Assembly (NCBI GenBank): GCA_027600665.1 | Contig: JADGJL010000493.1 | Span: 1 to 19,992 of the forward strand | Reading direction: 5' to 3' | Length of the DNA stretch: 19,992 nucleotides | DNA from: Irineochytrium annulatum | Taxonomy: Eukaryota; Chytridiomycota; Chytridiomycetes; Chytridiales; Chytridiaceae | Part shown: positions 9,367 to 18,980 of the stretch, one piece after another | Position numbering within the stretch: position 1 is the first letter of the stretch | How the letters are laid out: every line of letters starts with the position of its first letter | Notes under the pieces: model-generated | Databases searched by the model: none | What the model was told of the DNA's origin: nothing | The model's input: the letters and a program-made list of their open reading frames with translations, nothing else | Position numbers and translations under genes: made by a program

Positions 9367-12300
9367 CGTTTCCTGACCTCCCGTTCCTTCTCCTTCTCCC
9401 TCTCCTTCTCCTTCTCTTTCTCCTTCTCCTTCTCCTTCTCCTTCTCCTTCTCCTTCTCCTTCTCCTTCTCCTTCTCCTCCTTCTCCCGATCACGATCCCG
9501 GTTTCTCTCCCTTTCTCGGCCCTCCTTCACCTCCTTCCCGGCAATGACGCCGAGGAGCGATCCGCCGCCATCGCTGTGCCGCCGACTCGAACGCCTCGCG
9601 GCCTTCTCCTTCTTCTCCTTCTTTTTGCGCTCCCTGTCCTTGTCTATGTCCTTATCCCTGTCGTCCTCTTGAAACTTCTCGCGGTCTTTCTCCCTATCCC
9701 GTTCCTTGTGCCTCTCTCGATCTTTCTCCCGGTCCTTATCCTTCTCCCTATCCTTATCCTTCTCCTTGTCTTTCTCCTTCTCTTTGTCCTTCCCGCGGAA
9801 CCCCTTTTCCTTCTCCTTCTCCTTCTCCCGCTCTCGTCTCCGACGGCGTCGCTCCTCCCAGGCAGCTTCGTCGTCTTCATCAATCTCCTCCCGCTGGACA
9901 CCGGCCACGCCGTGCCTCGACAACCTCCTTCGGTCGCTCGCGCCACCCAGCTCCTCATCTTCAATTGCCCAAACCTCCTCACGCCTTAACGACTTTCGCC
10001 GGCCCATGAAGCTACCGCCAACCGCCTCGTCATCAATCACGCCACTCTCGTCGCGCAACAGCTCCGCCTGCGAAGCCTTGCGGTGCCAACGCCGGCGATC
10101 TCCGTCGCCCTGGACCGCAACGGCATCATCGCGCCTTGATGGCTTCCTCCGGCCGTTCGCGCTGCCAGCAATTTCGTCATCCCCGACAAGTTCGCGCAAA
10201 AGGTCAACCTCCGAGGCTCGCTGTGGCCGGCGGTCGTCGCGCAAGACTTCGACCAGCGAGGCCCGTCGGTGTGGCCGCCGGCGTTCGCCATCGTCTTCCC
10301 GGACAGCGCCGTCCATTTCCTCGACATCGCGTCCATGGTGACGCTCGCGCTCTTTGTCTCGGTCACGATCCCGCTCACGGTCGCGGTCGCGGTCTCGATC
10401 CCGATCCCGGTCACGATGCCTCGAGTGACGGTCCCTCGCTTTGACCTCCCGCACACCACCGTCGTTCTCTAGGGCCTTCCCTTCATCGGCGGCGGTAGCG
10501 TCGGTCTCCCCCCTTTTTTTTTCCCCGCGCTCGCGTTCACGCTCGCTTCTCTCCCTTCCTTTCTCCCATTCGCCTACATAATCCCCTCCCTCAACGGCGA
10601 CAACAACAACCCGATGCCTCTTCTCCTCTCGCTCACGCTCGCTCCTCCTCTCCGTCTCTCTGCCCTCTTCCTCGGCGGCGGCATCAGCATCGCGCTTTCG
10701 CTTCTCTCCGCGCTCACACTCGCTTCTCCGCTCCCTTTCGCCAGCCTCCTCTCCTTCCACGAAAAAAGCATCCAAATCTCGCTTCTTTTTCTCGGTGCGA
10801 TCTCGGTCGCTCCGCAGGTCTTTGTCTCTATCACCGCGCCTCGAACCGCGCTTCTCCCGCTCGCGGTCGCGTTCTTTCTCGCCACGATGTGACTTCGAGC
10901 TCCGCCGCCGGCTCTCATCGCCTTCTTCTGCTTCCTCACCAGCCTCCAGCTCCCGCTCAAAGACAGCGACCACAGCCTCCGCCTCGCCAGCAGTTCCGCG
11001 AGATCGCCTTGACTCCCTACGCTCGCGGTGCTTATCATCACGGTGCCGCTCCTCGTCTCTCTTCCGTCGCTCCGGCCTCTGCCTCTCCTCGTCTTCTTCC
11101 TCCTCGCCCTGCACCGTAAGCATGGCGGTCGTCCTTTCCGTTACGATTGCGGCGGAGGTCCTAGTAGCGGATGCAGAAGGAAGGGCGGACGAGTGGTCCG
11201 AAGGTGATCCAGGGCGCGAAGCTGTCGCCTGGACCAGCACGCGCTCCTTGATGAAAAGCGACGAGGTCCGTTCGTGGATGTAGACGCTCGCACGTGGGGT
11301 CGGTGGCGCAGGTGGCGGAGAGGAGTCGCGCGCGGCGGTACCACGAGCCGATCCAGCCCGAGAGGTGCCAGCACCGTTAAGCGGGGACGAACGCTGCGCG
11401 TCGGCGGCAAGGGGAGGAAGACGCGGTGACGACGCGGTAGAGGTTGAGGATGTGAGAGGGGCGGCGAGAGGGGCGTTACGGCGAGGCGGGGTTATCGGAG
11501 GCTCGAAGTGTCTTGACGGAGAAGAAGGGCGACGAGTCGAGTTGCGGGCGGTGAGCGCCTCTGGGGTAGTGGTAGTGACACGAGATAATTTCGGAGGCGG
11601 GCTTGGGCTTTTTCTGTGGGGACTGGGGGGAAAGTTCAATCCGGCCACCGCATAATCCCTCCTAGGCCGGATCTTAGCCGCCTCGCGCTTCGCCGCTCCT
11701 CTAATGCTCTCCTCGGACGGATAGGGTGATCGAACACGGCGATCGCGCTCGTCCTTGCCTTCCTTACGATCCGGAACTCCGCGCTCCCGGTCCCGATCAG
11801 TTGCATGTACGCCGGCGTCGCGTGACCGCTCTTCGCGGTCCTTACTATCGCGGTAATCATGAATCTTCGCCGCAAGGTCCGACCGCTCGGCCACGGTCGC
11901 ATCCCGCTTTGAATCGGAATCCCTCTTCCGTTCGCGATCGCGGTCTTTCGCCCTCTCCCGCTCCTTTCTCCGTTCCCGCTTCCTCCTCCTCGCTTCATCA
12001 GCATCGTCCTCGTCCTCCTTCGCCTTACTCTTCGTCGCGTCCGTAGGAACAGAATTCCTCCGCTTACTTGAGTGTCGAGGTGAGCGTGGTGGCGATACCG
12101 AACGGGCTGGCGACTGGTTTCGTCGATTATTGAACGCTGCCGCAGGGCTCAACGACCGACGACGGGACTTTCCTGTACCATCACCCCCCTGCTGTGGCTC
12201 CTCCGGCTCGGCGACAAGAGGCTCAGGAACCGCCGCCTCAGTCATGAACAAGTGCTCCGCGGATTCACCATTCTTTCTGTCCCGGTCGCGGTCCCTCTCA

Positions 12301-15300
12301 CGGTCCCGGTCGCGTTCGCGTTCCTTACGCCGAACCTTTTTCTCCTTGTGCGCCCGCGAGCTCTTCCGCTCTGCATCGGCCCCTTCCGCCCCACGATGAC
12401 TACCGGCGCTCCGACTCCGGCTTGCATCGTGTACAGCGGCAGAAGGCACCGACTTGCGACGGCCCCGATCACCACCGTCGTCGACGTCCACCCGCTCCGG
12501 CGGCAGGACTTTACCGCTAGTCACTGCCTCGGGATCCAGTTTCGAACGCTTGCTGCTCCTCTCCGACCGATGCTCGTGGCCCTTGCTCCTCCGCGAAGAC
12601 TTCTTCTCCTTCTTCCTCTTCTTCGCCTCCTTGCTTCGACTCCGAGACCGGCTCCGGGCCGGCTCTTCGCCGTCAATATCCCTCAAACGCTCGACGTTCG
12701 CCTCGTCGTCCCCTTCGTGCCGACTCCGCTTCTTCTTACGCTTCCGAGGGGGCGGGCTGGCAGACCGCACCGACTCCGCCTCAGCGGCCTCATTGACGTC
12801 CGGGGTAGTCGTCGAGGCGACAACGGTCGTCGTGGCTACGAAGCGATCGGCATCCTCAACCTCCGCACGCTCCTCCACCTTCTTGAGCTTTCTCGCAAGC
12901 GCGGCGTGGTGCAACCTGTCCGGTAGGTGAGTGGAGTCTTTGGCGTCCTCTTGTCCTCCATTCGCGCCGTGGTGAAATTCGCCATTCGCACCGCCGCCCA
13001 TGTCGCCATTTCCTGGCATCAACTCTCGCCCTCCCGACATCACATCGTCATGGAAAGACATCGGCGGCCCATTGCCCCAACTCCTCCCAATGAAGGTGCC
13101 ATGATGTGAGTACCGTCCATTCCGCGACATCCGCCAATCGTCCTCTATCCTGGCGCCACCATTACGGCCCACCATCATCCACTCCTCGTGGTACCGCATG
13201 CCGCCTCGCTCGTCGTCGTGGAAGCCATTATCTCCCATCCTCATACGCTCATCCATCATCATTAACATCATGTGGCTGTCAGCGCCGGCGCCGACGACGC
13301 TATTGACAGAACTGCGACGGAAGTTCTCGTGGAAGCCCACACTGTGCCGACTTCCGCTTAGGTCTTCGTCGCCGTTCTCCGCGGGGTCGAGGACGTCAAT
13401 AGCAGAGGCCATACCAACGATTGATAGCGTCGATGACACGGCCTTTTTAAAGGCGGCCGGCGCGGCGAGTGTTGGGGTTGACGTCAGTTCGACAGTCGCC
13501 GTAGTGTCAGTTCGCCGAGCCCGGCCACCGGTGCCAAGCTCAACAACTCCACGAAGGTAGGGAGGGCCAACTTCCCCCGCAAAGCCCATTTGAAGACGCA
13601 GATGGCTGTCGATCATGGCATCCCGAATCTGAGTATATTAGCCTTCATGTCGCATTGCACCGAGGCAATCGTACCTCGGCCATACGGAACGTTCCCTTCG
13701 ACACGTTGTTGACGCCCGTCGGATCCGCAGGATCATCGATAGCGAGGGAAAGGTTTGCGGCACTGTCCCATCCGCCCAGCCTTGGCCTTGCCGCCATATT
13801 GGAGAACGGTCCGCCTCGCCGCGCCGAAATCCCGCCACCGCCGTCCCGCACGCAGACCATATATCGGTCATAATCGAACGACGGGCCGTAGGTCAAAAAG
13901 AACTCGTTCACAGCCCTGCCCAAGGCATCCGGCATCTTTAGCAGGGCTGGGTTGCGTTGAAGGATGGCAACGATCATATTGACTGAAGCATGCAAGTTAG
14001 AGGAAAGGACAAAGCAGGGAGAAGAAGATGGTCACGAGAGTAATTGCAAGTAAAGAACGCGGCATCGCCCTATGCCGAAAAAGGCACCAACAACGTTGAC
14101 ACAAGCAGCAACTTTCGCTAAGGGTTTCATCGCGAACAAAGCATGGCCTATACTCACTGAGGGAGTAACCGCCTAGTCCACCTGTATACACCTCATCGAA
14201 GCCCCGATCCGCCAGCCTTGCGAAGACATTAGTAACGGATAAAAAAAGTATCAACGCAATATGCTCACCATCTCTTTAAAATCAAGGTGACGGGCTCGAG
14301 GACAGGACTATACTGCTTCACCCAAACCTTCACCAGGTTGGACGAGGCGCCGCCCGTGACGGCATTAGCCGTGACGTCGACTTTAATGCCCTACCAACAC
14401 GCGTTAGTTGCTAGCAACATTAAAATGAGACAGAGCGACAAAACGCACCCCATGCGTGGTTACAAACTTCAACACCGGGACCTTAGCCCCTAAGACAAGA
14501 TTCACAGTAGAAGAATCAGCGAGCTGGCGACCCTTATCAGTAGAAACCAGCGCCTCCTTGATGATGAGCAACACCGTTCCACAATCAAGTCGATGATGTA
14601 TAACAACTAGGTCCAGGTCGCCATCGGGTAGAGACAGGCCCGTTGCATACGATCCAAAAACCTGCGGATTATCGTACGTCAGCTCGCTTGCAAGCGAGCG
14701 AATAAATCGAGCCCACCTGGATCCTAACGTCGCCGACACCATCCCGACCTGTCTCCAAATCTCCCGAAAGCTCGTCAAACTGACCGTCGCCGACGACAGC
14801 ATCGAACGAGATCATCTCCTTCGGCTTCTGCTCCTTCTCCTTAGCTGTCTCGATCTCCAGAGCCACATCCACGGGCACCGCAACCTCCGCCTTCGCCGGG
14901 ATCACAACCGTCTCCGGCTCCGTCAGCAAACTCGCGTCGGATCCCCTTCTTGACCGGTCGGGCGCAGGAGGTGACACCGACTTCCTTGCTGCGACCGTCG
15001 CCAACTCCTCCGTGGGCTTCTTTTCAAACCCCTCTATAACGCCCGCGGTCTCCCCCACCTCCAACTTTCGTTTCTTTTCCAGTACCTTGGACCCCTTCCC
15101 ATCCCCGCGCCGTCGCTTCCCCGTGAGGGCCGACGCTTCATCACCCCAAAGAGCCGTGACCAATGCACCGAGCTTCGTGACGGTGGACTCCCTCGCCTCG
15201 ATCTCCTCCGGGGTAAGCCTCAGTTCCGAAGCCAAGGCCACGGCCTCCTCATGTAGCTTTGTGAAGAAATTGACTTCATGCTGCTGCTGCTGTTGCTGGA

Positions 15301-16201
15301 AGTGATGGTGCGCATGTGCCGGGTGCATCCCTCCGTGCTGCTGGTGGTGAGGCCGAAACCGCTGGCGGTTCCCCATCGGCATCCCGCCCGCTCCACCGCC
15401 GTTAAACAACGGCCCACCGCCAGTCCCAATTCCAATGCCCCCTCCCATCGACTGCTGGCCATACTGTGGCGACCGGGATCGCGGTGAGTTCGGCGCCGAA
15501 GCCGAGTTGCTGTTCGAGGTTCGCTGGTATCCCCGCCGAGGCATTTGATGCGGGGGCTGCTGGTGCGCGAACTGGGGCGAATTGTACCCGTGTCCGCCGT
15601 TGATGCCACCGTTCCGATGGCCGCTGGGGAACGGGTGCGCGTTGTAAGGATGGGGGCCGTGAACTCCAGCGATGGAACGTCGCCGCTGCTGGCTGTGATG
15701 CAGCTGTTGCTGCTGCTGGTGCGGAGACGCGATCGCGGAAGCCCCCGCGATCTGGCTGGTAGACTGAATTTGGCTAAGGGTGTTGTGCCGCTTCGGGTTG
15801 GGGTTGATGTGAATGAATGTCGAGGACGACGAGCTCGTGGAGCTCTCGATCCAGCCAGACGTAGAGGTCTGCGTCTGCTGCTGATGCTGCTGCGATGGCG
15901 CCGACTGAGGCCAAGGTTGGCCCCCGGCGGCTTCTGCTGGCTGGGGATCGTCGGCTTGGCTGGTGGAGGACGACGGGGTGAGGTCGATGGCGTCCGACTT
16001 GAACATTGCCGGTCTTGAAGCGGGCACGGCGAGCGACACCGGCGAGGCCAAGGCCGAGGTCGCGGATGCTGGGCCCCGATCCGGCTTGAACTGCTGCTGG
16101 AGCTGTAGCTTCTTAAGCAAAGGGAGTCGCGGAACGGCGGCGGCGGAAGCGGCAGGAGCAGGCTCAGCAGGGTCGTCGTGAGTGGATGCGGCATCCTTCA
16201 T
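9363..16201 (-). CDS. TRF4/PAPD5-like non-canonical poly(A) polymerase with giant RS/KE-rich tail
   Basis: Six exons: 16201-14717, 14661-14449, 14390-14269, 14216-14158, 13982-13675, 13628-9363. All phases agree and give about 2,150 residues. The family adds short oligo(A) tails to nuclear RNAs, in yeast within TRAMP to feed the exosome. Residues 1-310 are Gln/His/Pro/Ser-rich and probably disordered. A TRF4-type first helix (about 311-350) is followed by about 140 extra residues with basic patches. The nucleotidyltransferase motif GSYATGLSLPDGDLDL gives Asp510 and Asp512, and KVDV gives Asp571, so the catalytic triad is present. The PAP-associated domain follows (YTGGLGGYSL, then YGPSFDYDRY) to about residue 735. 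The other 1,400 residues are RS, RD, KE and RE repeats. Start chosen as the first ATG in the open frame. Family call strong, substrates unknown; typical fungal relatives are about 600-700 residues. Confidence 0.88.
9384..9484 (+). repeat. Hexanucleotide microsatellite (TCCTTC)n coding a Lys-Glu run
   Basis: About 15 near-perfect hexamers of TCCTTC lie at the extreme 3' end of the TRF4-like coding sequence, read on the minus strand as alternating Lys-Glu codons. The unit is a multiple of three, so length changes stay in frame. Shorter Lys/Arg/Glu/Asp-coding relatives continue to about 9830. Confidence 0.93.
9912..10285 (-). repeat. Degenerate repeats with RRxS kinase-type sites in the TRF4-like tail
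   Basis: The encoded tail repeats a motif of the form RRR-x-HR(R/K)AS followed by an acidic/leucine stretch ending ELLRD or VLRD. Copies are RRPHRRASLVEVLRD, a shorter QRASEVDLLREL and RRRWHRKASQAELLRDE. Related but shorter sites are RRKPSRRD, GRRKSLRRE and DRRRLSRHG. Each carries a basophilic-kinase type Ser (R-R/K-x-S). The spacing is irregular, so this is an amplified linear motif and not a folded domain. Confidence 0.7.
10455..10797 (-). repeat. Four degenerate about 30-residue Glu/Arg repeats in the TRF4-like tail
   Basis: Four successive segments start with EKKKR, EKRKR, EKRHR and EKKRG. They continue through a small-residue or acidic stretch (LDAFFVEGEE, ADAAAEEEG, VVVVAVEGG, ETDATAADEG), and the first three end in an ERRSE/RERSE-type charged helix. 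Unit length varies between about 23 and 34 residues. The heptad-free, highly charged pattern suggests single alpha-helices or disorder and no globular fold. Confidence 0.6.
12600..12740 (-). other. Segment of the TRF4-like tail coding an RS domain
   Basis: The minus strand encodes RSRSRSRSKEAKKRKKEKK followed by SSRRSKGHEHRSERSSKRSK, an alternating Arg-Ser block resembling the RS domains of SR splicing factors. In that protein class such blocks mediate nuclear-speckle targeting and protein or RNA contacts after SRPK/CLK phosphorylation. That role here is inference. Confidence 0.65.
13629..14716 (-). other. Region holding five introns of the TRF4-like gene
   Basis: The introns, read on the minus strand, are 14716-14662 (GTGGGC...CGCAG, 55 nt), 14448-14391 (GTGCGT...GGTAG, 58 nt), 14268-14217 (GTGAGC...GCAAG, 52 nt), 14157-13983 (GTGAGT...TTCAG, 175 nt) and 13674-13629 (GTACGA...CTCAG, 46 nt). 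Each removal restores the reading frame and rejoins motifs conserved in TRF4-type enzymes, for example Gln-Val before FGSY and LILKR before the conserved DEVYTGG. CTGAC, CTAAC or CTAAT branch motifs precede the acceptors. The introns are all confined to the catalytic core; the long N-terminal exon and the tail exon are uninterrupted. Confidence 0.85.
15278..15300 (+). repeat. CTG/CAG microsatellite coding poly-Gln
   Basis: Six consecutive Gln codons appear just before the first helix of the nucleotidyltransferase region of the TRF4-like protein. Other short Gln/His runs occur at about 15700-15720 and 15870-15895 in the same disordered N-terminal region. Confidence 0.85.
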
Positions 16202-17209
16202 GGCGGTGGACGTCGAGGGGGGATGGTCCTCGGCGGCCAGAGACCATGAGTTAGTGCAAGAGAGCGTCGGGACCTTTTTTTCAAAGTAGCAGGAACACCA
16301 CGACCGTGGATGGAGCACCAAGCTCCCCGTACGCGACGAGTCCAGGATACGGCGATGTTCTGCCAGCCGATGGATTGAAGGGAATGCCGCGTTCTGGGAT
16401 CATCGGGAGGATCCGATTTGCTTTATCGCCGCATGTTGAACATTCGAGGTCTTCGCAAGGTTGCGCTTTGGTGAACGGACACGCTGGTTTGTAGGTAGCT
16501 GTCCGCAGCTGGACCTCTGCTCGCAGCGTGCTGTACTTGGCGCTGTTCTATCAGAACTTGACTACCTTTTCGCTCTGCTGACTCCTCGACTTCATTACCG
16601 AGTTTTCATAACTGCTCGACTTTAACGGACGACTTCAACGGAGTCTTCTGTTCGCTGCAAGAAGTATTTGCCTTCTCCTGCTGTTGCGGATATCTGCTGA
16701 TTGCGCGAAGTTGTTAATTAACAATACTTCGAGCCACTTGCTGCACTCATCGTCCAGGAGTCGCGCTGTCTGTGAGGGGATAATGACCTCTGCGACTATG
16801 ACTCTTCAGCTCGGTGGTATTTGCTGTCCTCTCACTCAAGATCACCTACATCGAACAAATACGTCAGCGATAGAACCAGCTGCCAGATATTCTTCTACAT
16901 TCGTAGATGTTTAAAGTTAATATGAATTGGCTTACAATTATCAGCCTACTCAAGGCAACATCACAAGAAAACGCGCAACAAGGGGTAAAATGAGAAAAGG
17001 CTCACATACCACTGAGCAACTGAGGTTCGATTTTGCGCGGTGCTTACGCTTCCAGCATCAGGAGCTTGATCGAAACTACAGTTTTCTTTCTTGAAGATCA
17101 AAGCAACAGTTTTTTCCTTGAATGTTTTGAAGCGAGGGCTAAGGCTGTGAGGTTGCGGAGAATGTCAACAGGTTGCAAGGATGAAAATCTTTACCAATGC
17201 GCACTTTTT
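16202..17209. other. Intergenic region upstream of the TRF4-like gene, no gene seen
   Basis: The minus-strand frame stays open for about 40 codons before the chosen ATG, but no ATG exists there, so I treat this as leader. Short ORFs on either strand (for example 16684-16914 +) show no recognisable motifs, no splice logic and unremarkable composition. The TRF4-like promoter should lie here; no TATA box is obvious near 16202. Confidence 0.5.
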
Positions 17210-17790
17210 CTACAGGACGGCATCAAATACGGGCCGGGCCGTCGAGGTGACAACGTCGAAGACCTTCTGGAAACAACACAAGAGGATCATATTAGATCAA
17301 ATCAAGCTTACCGTCCGTAGCTGTAGCGTGAGTCTCGTGTTTCCGTCGCGACAACGCAGAAGAAATTTATAATGCTTGTGATAGAAGTTCATGGATAGGA
17401 TTGATTAAAGACCCGGTTAGCTACCTCACATTGTCATACTTCCATGCATAACGCTTTCTCCGCCTTCGTCACGACAAAAAGGACATTTTGGTCCTCCCAG
17501 GCGGTGATCGCGTGGGCTTGAATGGGTCAGTCAAGGTTATACTTGCGTCGGTGAAGGTGGTCAGCAACGTCGCCACCCACGGACGCCTCCTCGTCAGCGC
17601 ACTTTCAGTCGTCTCCCTTGTCCCGAAGCTCAAACTTCGCCAACAGGGACGAAAAGAGGGGATGCCAACAAACGCGACTATGTGTATTGCGACAGTGGCC
17701 GGCAATCCCTGGGTGTTATCCCAGAAGCGGTCAGCAGGCGCGGCAATCCGTGCGATTGGCGCGTAAATTGATGGCTCGTTGCCATTATCA
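17210..17790 (-). CDS. Small split gene of unknown function, 5' part unresolved
   Basis: The last three exons are readable on the minus strand. 17516-17440 contains AWEDQNVLFVVTKAEKALCM, 17374-17312 contains FLLRCRDGNTRLTLQLRT, and 17266-17210 ends VFDVVTSTARPVFDAVL with TAG at 17210-17212. Introns 17439-17375 (65 nt, CTAAC branch) and 17311-17267 (GTAAGC...TTCCAG, 45 nt, CTAAT branch) keep the frame. The exon at 17516 follows a CTGAC...TTCAAG acceptor. Further upstream to about 17790, open stretches in several frames look protein-like, but I could not join them without a stop, so decay is possible. The alternation of VLF-type strands with Asp-Gly turns faintly recalls tubby/LURP-one-like beta barrels; this is a weak guess. 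Confidence 0.4.
17267..17311 (-). other. Intron of the small unresolved gene
   Basis: On the minus strand this 45-nt segment runs GTAAGCTTG...GTTTCCAG with a TCTAATATG branch-like motif and a T-rich acceptor, matching the other introns in the window. It falls between codons. Confidence 0.6.
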
Positions 17791-17940
17791 CCGAGACGCG
17801 TTGATTTACATTTTCTTCTCTCGTTAAAACGTCATCGGAACTAGCTTGGTCACGGTCGACATATGTCAGCAGTTGACGATTCAATCATGAGCTTATATGT
17901 ATTTCCGTAATATGTGGCCGTCGTCAATACTGTTATGCAA

Positions 17941-18980
17941 TCATAAAACGCATCCAAAGGCGGTGTTACTCCACACCTTTTGCACCCATTGTATGCCACC
18001 CGCCGCCGTCTTAGTCAGCCCAATCTGCCCATTACACATGTCCCCTATCTCCCCACAGACCATGCCCGGTTCCCCTTCGCCGCCACCCGCCCCGTCGCCA
18101 CCGCATTCACTGTACCAACCTAAATATTCATCCCCCTCTTCTTCATCCGGGTCCGTGAGGCTCTCCGAAATTTCGTGGCTCAGCACCGTCTGCAGCCTTA
18201 CCCAGGGATCGTTGTTCCAGCAACTGGAGCATGTCATGCCCGTGACCATGTACTTGATGTTCCGACCGTCCTTTGTGAACGACGAGTGGTACCCGCAGAA
18301 CGTGAGGCAGTACACATCAGACCCGGACACGATGCCGCCCGGCCCATGAGAGAAATCCGATATAACGGCATTTAGATGACTCTCGTCCAACGCCAGCGCC
18401 CCAGACGACGCGAGCTGCAACAGCGCGCCGACGACCTGGCTGTCCTGCAACGGCGCGCCAGCGGAGGACTTGGGAGGGCTTGGGATGACGATGCTTTTGC
18501 CCATGGTAAGGTGCCCGTTGGGCTTGTACTCGCGGAGGCGGGACCACCAGGTCGTCGTGGGCAGGTTGCGGGCCCAAAGCTCTAGGGCGGCCATGTTGGC
18601 GCTGTAGCCGGTGAAGTTGCCCATCCAGATTAGATTGAGCGTGACGGAGGTCATGATCGGGCCGCCGCGGTAGGTCAGATTTTGGATCTGGTATGCGCTG
18701 GAGGCTGCAGTGTGCGGGAAGTTGGGTCAATGAATATTCATCAAAGGAAAAGATACAGAGCAGTTACAAACGAGCCAACACAAAATAAGTAATAGGATTA
18801 GCGCGAGATCTCACCAAGATTGATTCCTGTCCAGTTAGAACGGACTGGCCTCGCGATGCTGAGACGCCTTGCGTCGGCGGCCGGTGAGAACACGAGACCT
18901 AGGACGGCGAGCACGGCCACGACGGCCCCGAGTGGTCGCGAGGAGCGTTTGAGGCCGCGGCCGCGACGCTTCGCGCTCAT
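17941..18980 (-). CDS. Secreted PHI-1/EXORDIUM-like protein with HExxE motif
   Basis: Two exons (18980-18815 and 18704-17941) give about 309 residues. Intron 18814-18705 (GTGAGA...CTGCAG, 110 nt) falls in phase 1 and joins a continuous frame. Residues 1-37 form a signal peptide with a long basic n-region, a core rich in Ala/Val/Leu and a likely cut after ADA. The mature part opens with the family hallmark NLTYRGGP, then LIWMGNFT. A TWW motif, a LFCGYHSS-like CGYH block and paired cysteines follow, as in the phosphate-induced protein 1/EXORDIUM family of plant and microbial extracellular proteins. SHEISESLTDP (His232, Glu233, Glu236) and a following GWYS...EIGDMC segment match the putative metal-site variant seen in microbial members. 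NWT, NLT and NFT are N-glycosylation sequons. Probably acts in the wall or medium; reaction unknown. Confidence 0.72.
18705..18814 (-). other. Intron of the PHI-1/EXORDIUM-like gene
   Basis: On the minus strand it starts GTGAGATC after CTTG and ends CACTGCAG. Reading through it would hit TAA within six codons, whereas removal joins a Gly/Ala codon and leads straight into the conserved NLTYRGGP motif. Confidence 0.75.

Noticed and set aside
9355..9989. Plus-strand ORFs coding long Ser-Phe or Leu runs
   Set aside because: They are the reverse-strand shadow of the Lys-Glu/Arg-Asp repeat tail of the TRF4-like gene.
9363..13616. A separate SR-like gene starting at the ATG at 13616
   Set aside because: That ATG lies inside the conserved PAP-associated segment. 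The exon upstream joins in frame through a canonical 46-nt intron, so core and tail form one gene.
16202..16321. Extending the TRF4-like protein upstream to 16321
   Set aside because: The only candidate start there is TTG. The first ATG in frame is at 16201 and the extra residues show no conserved feature.
17020..17045. GAGGTTCGATTTT resembling a tRNA B box
   Set aside because: The flanking bases form no acceptor or anticodon arms and no A box lies at the right distance.
17488..17766. Plus-strand 92-codon ORF
   Set aside because: It starts at GTG, shows no known motif, and overlaps exons on the minus strand that are supported by splice signals.
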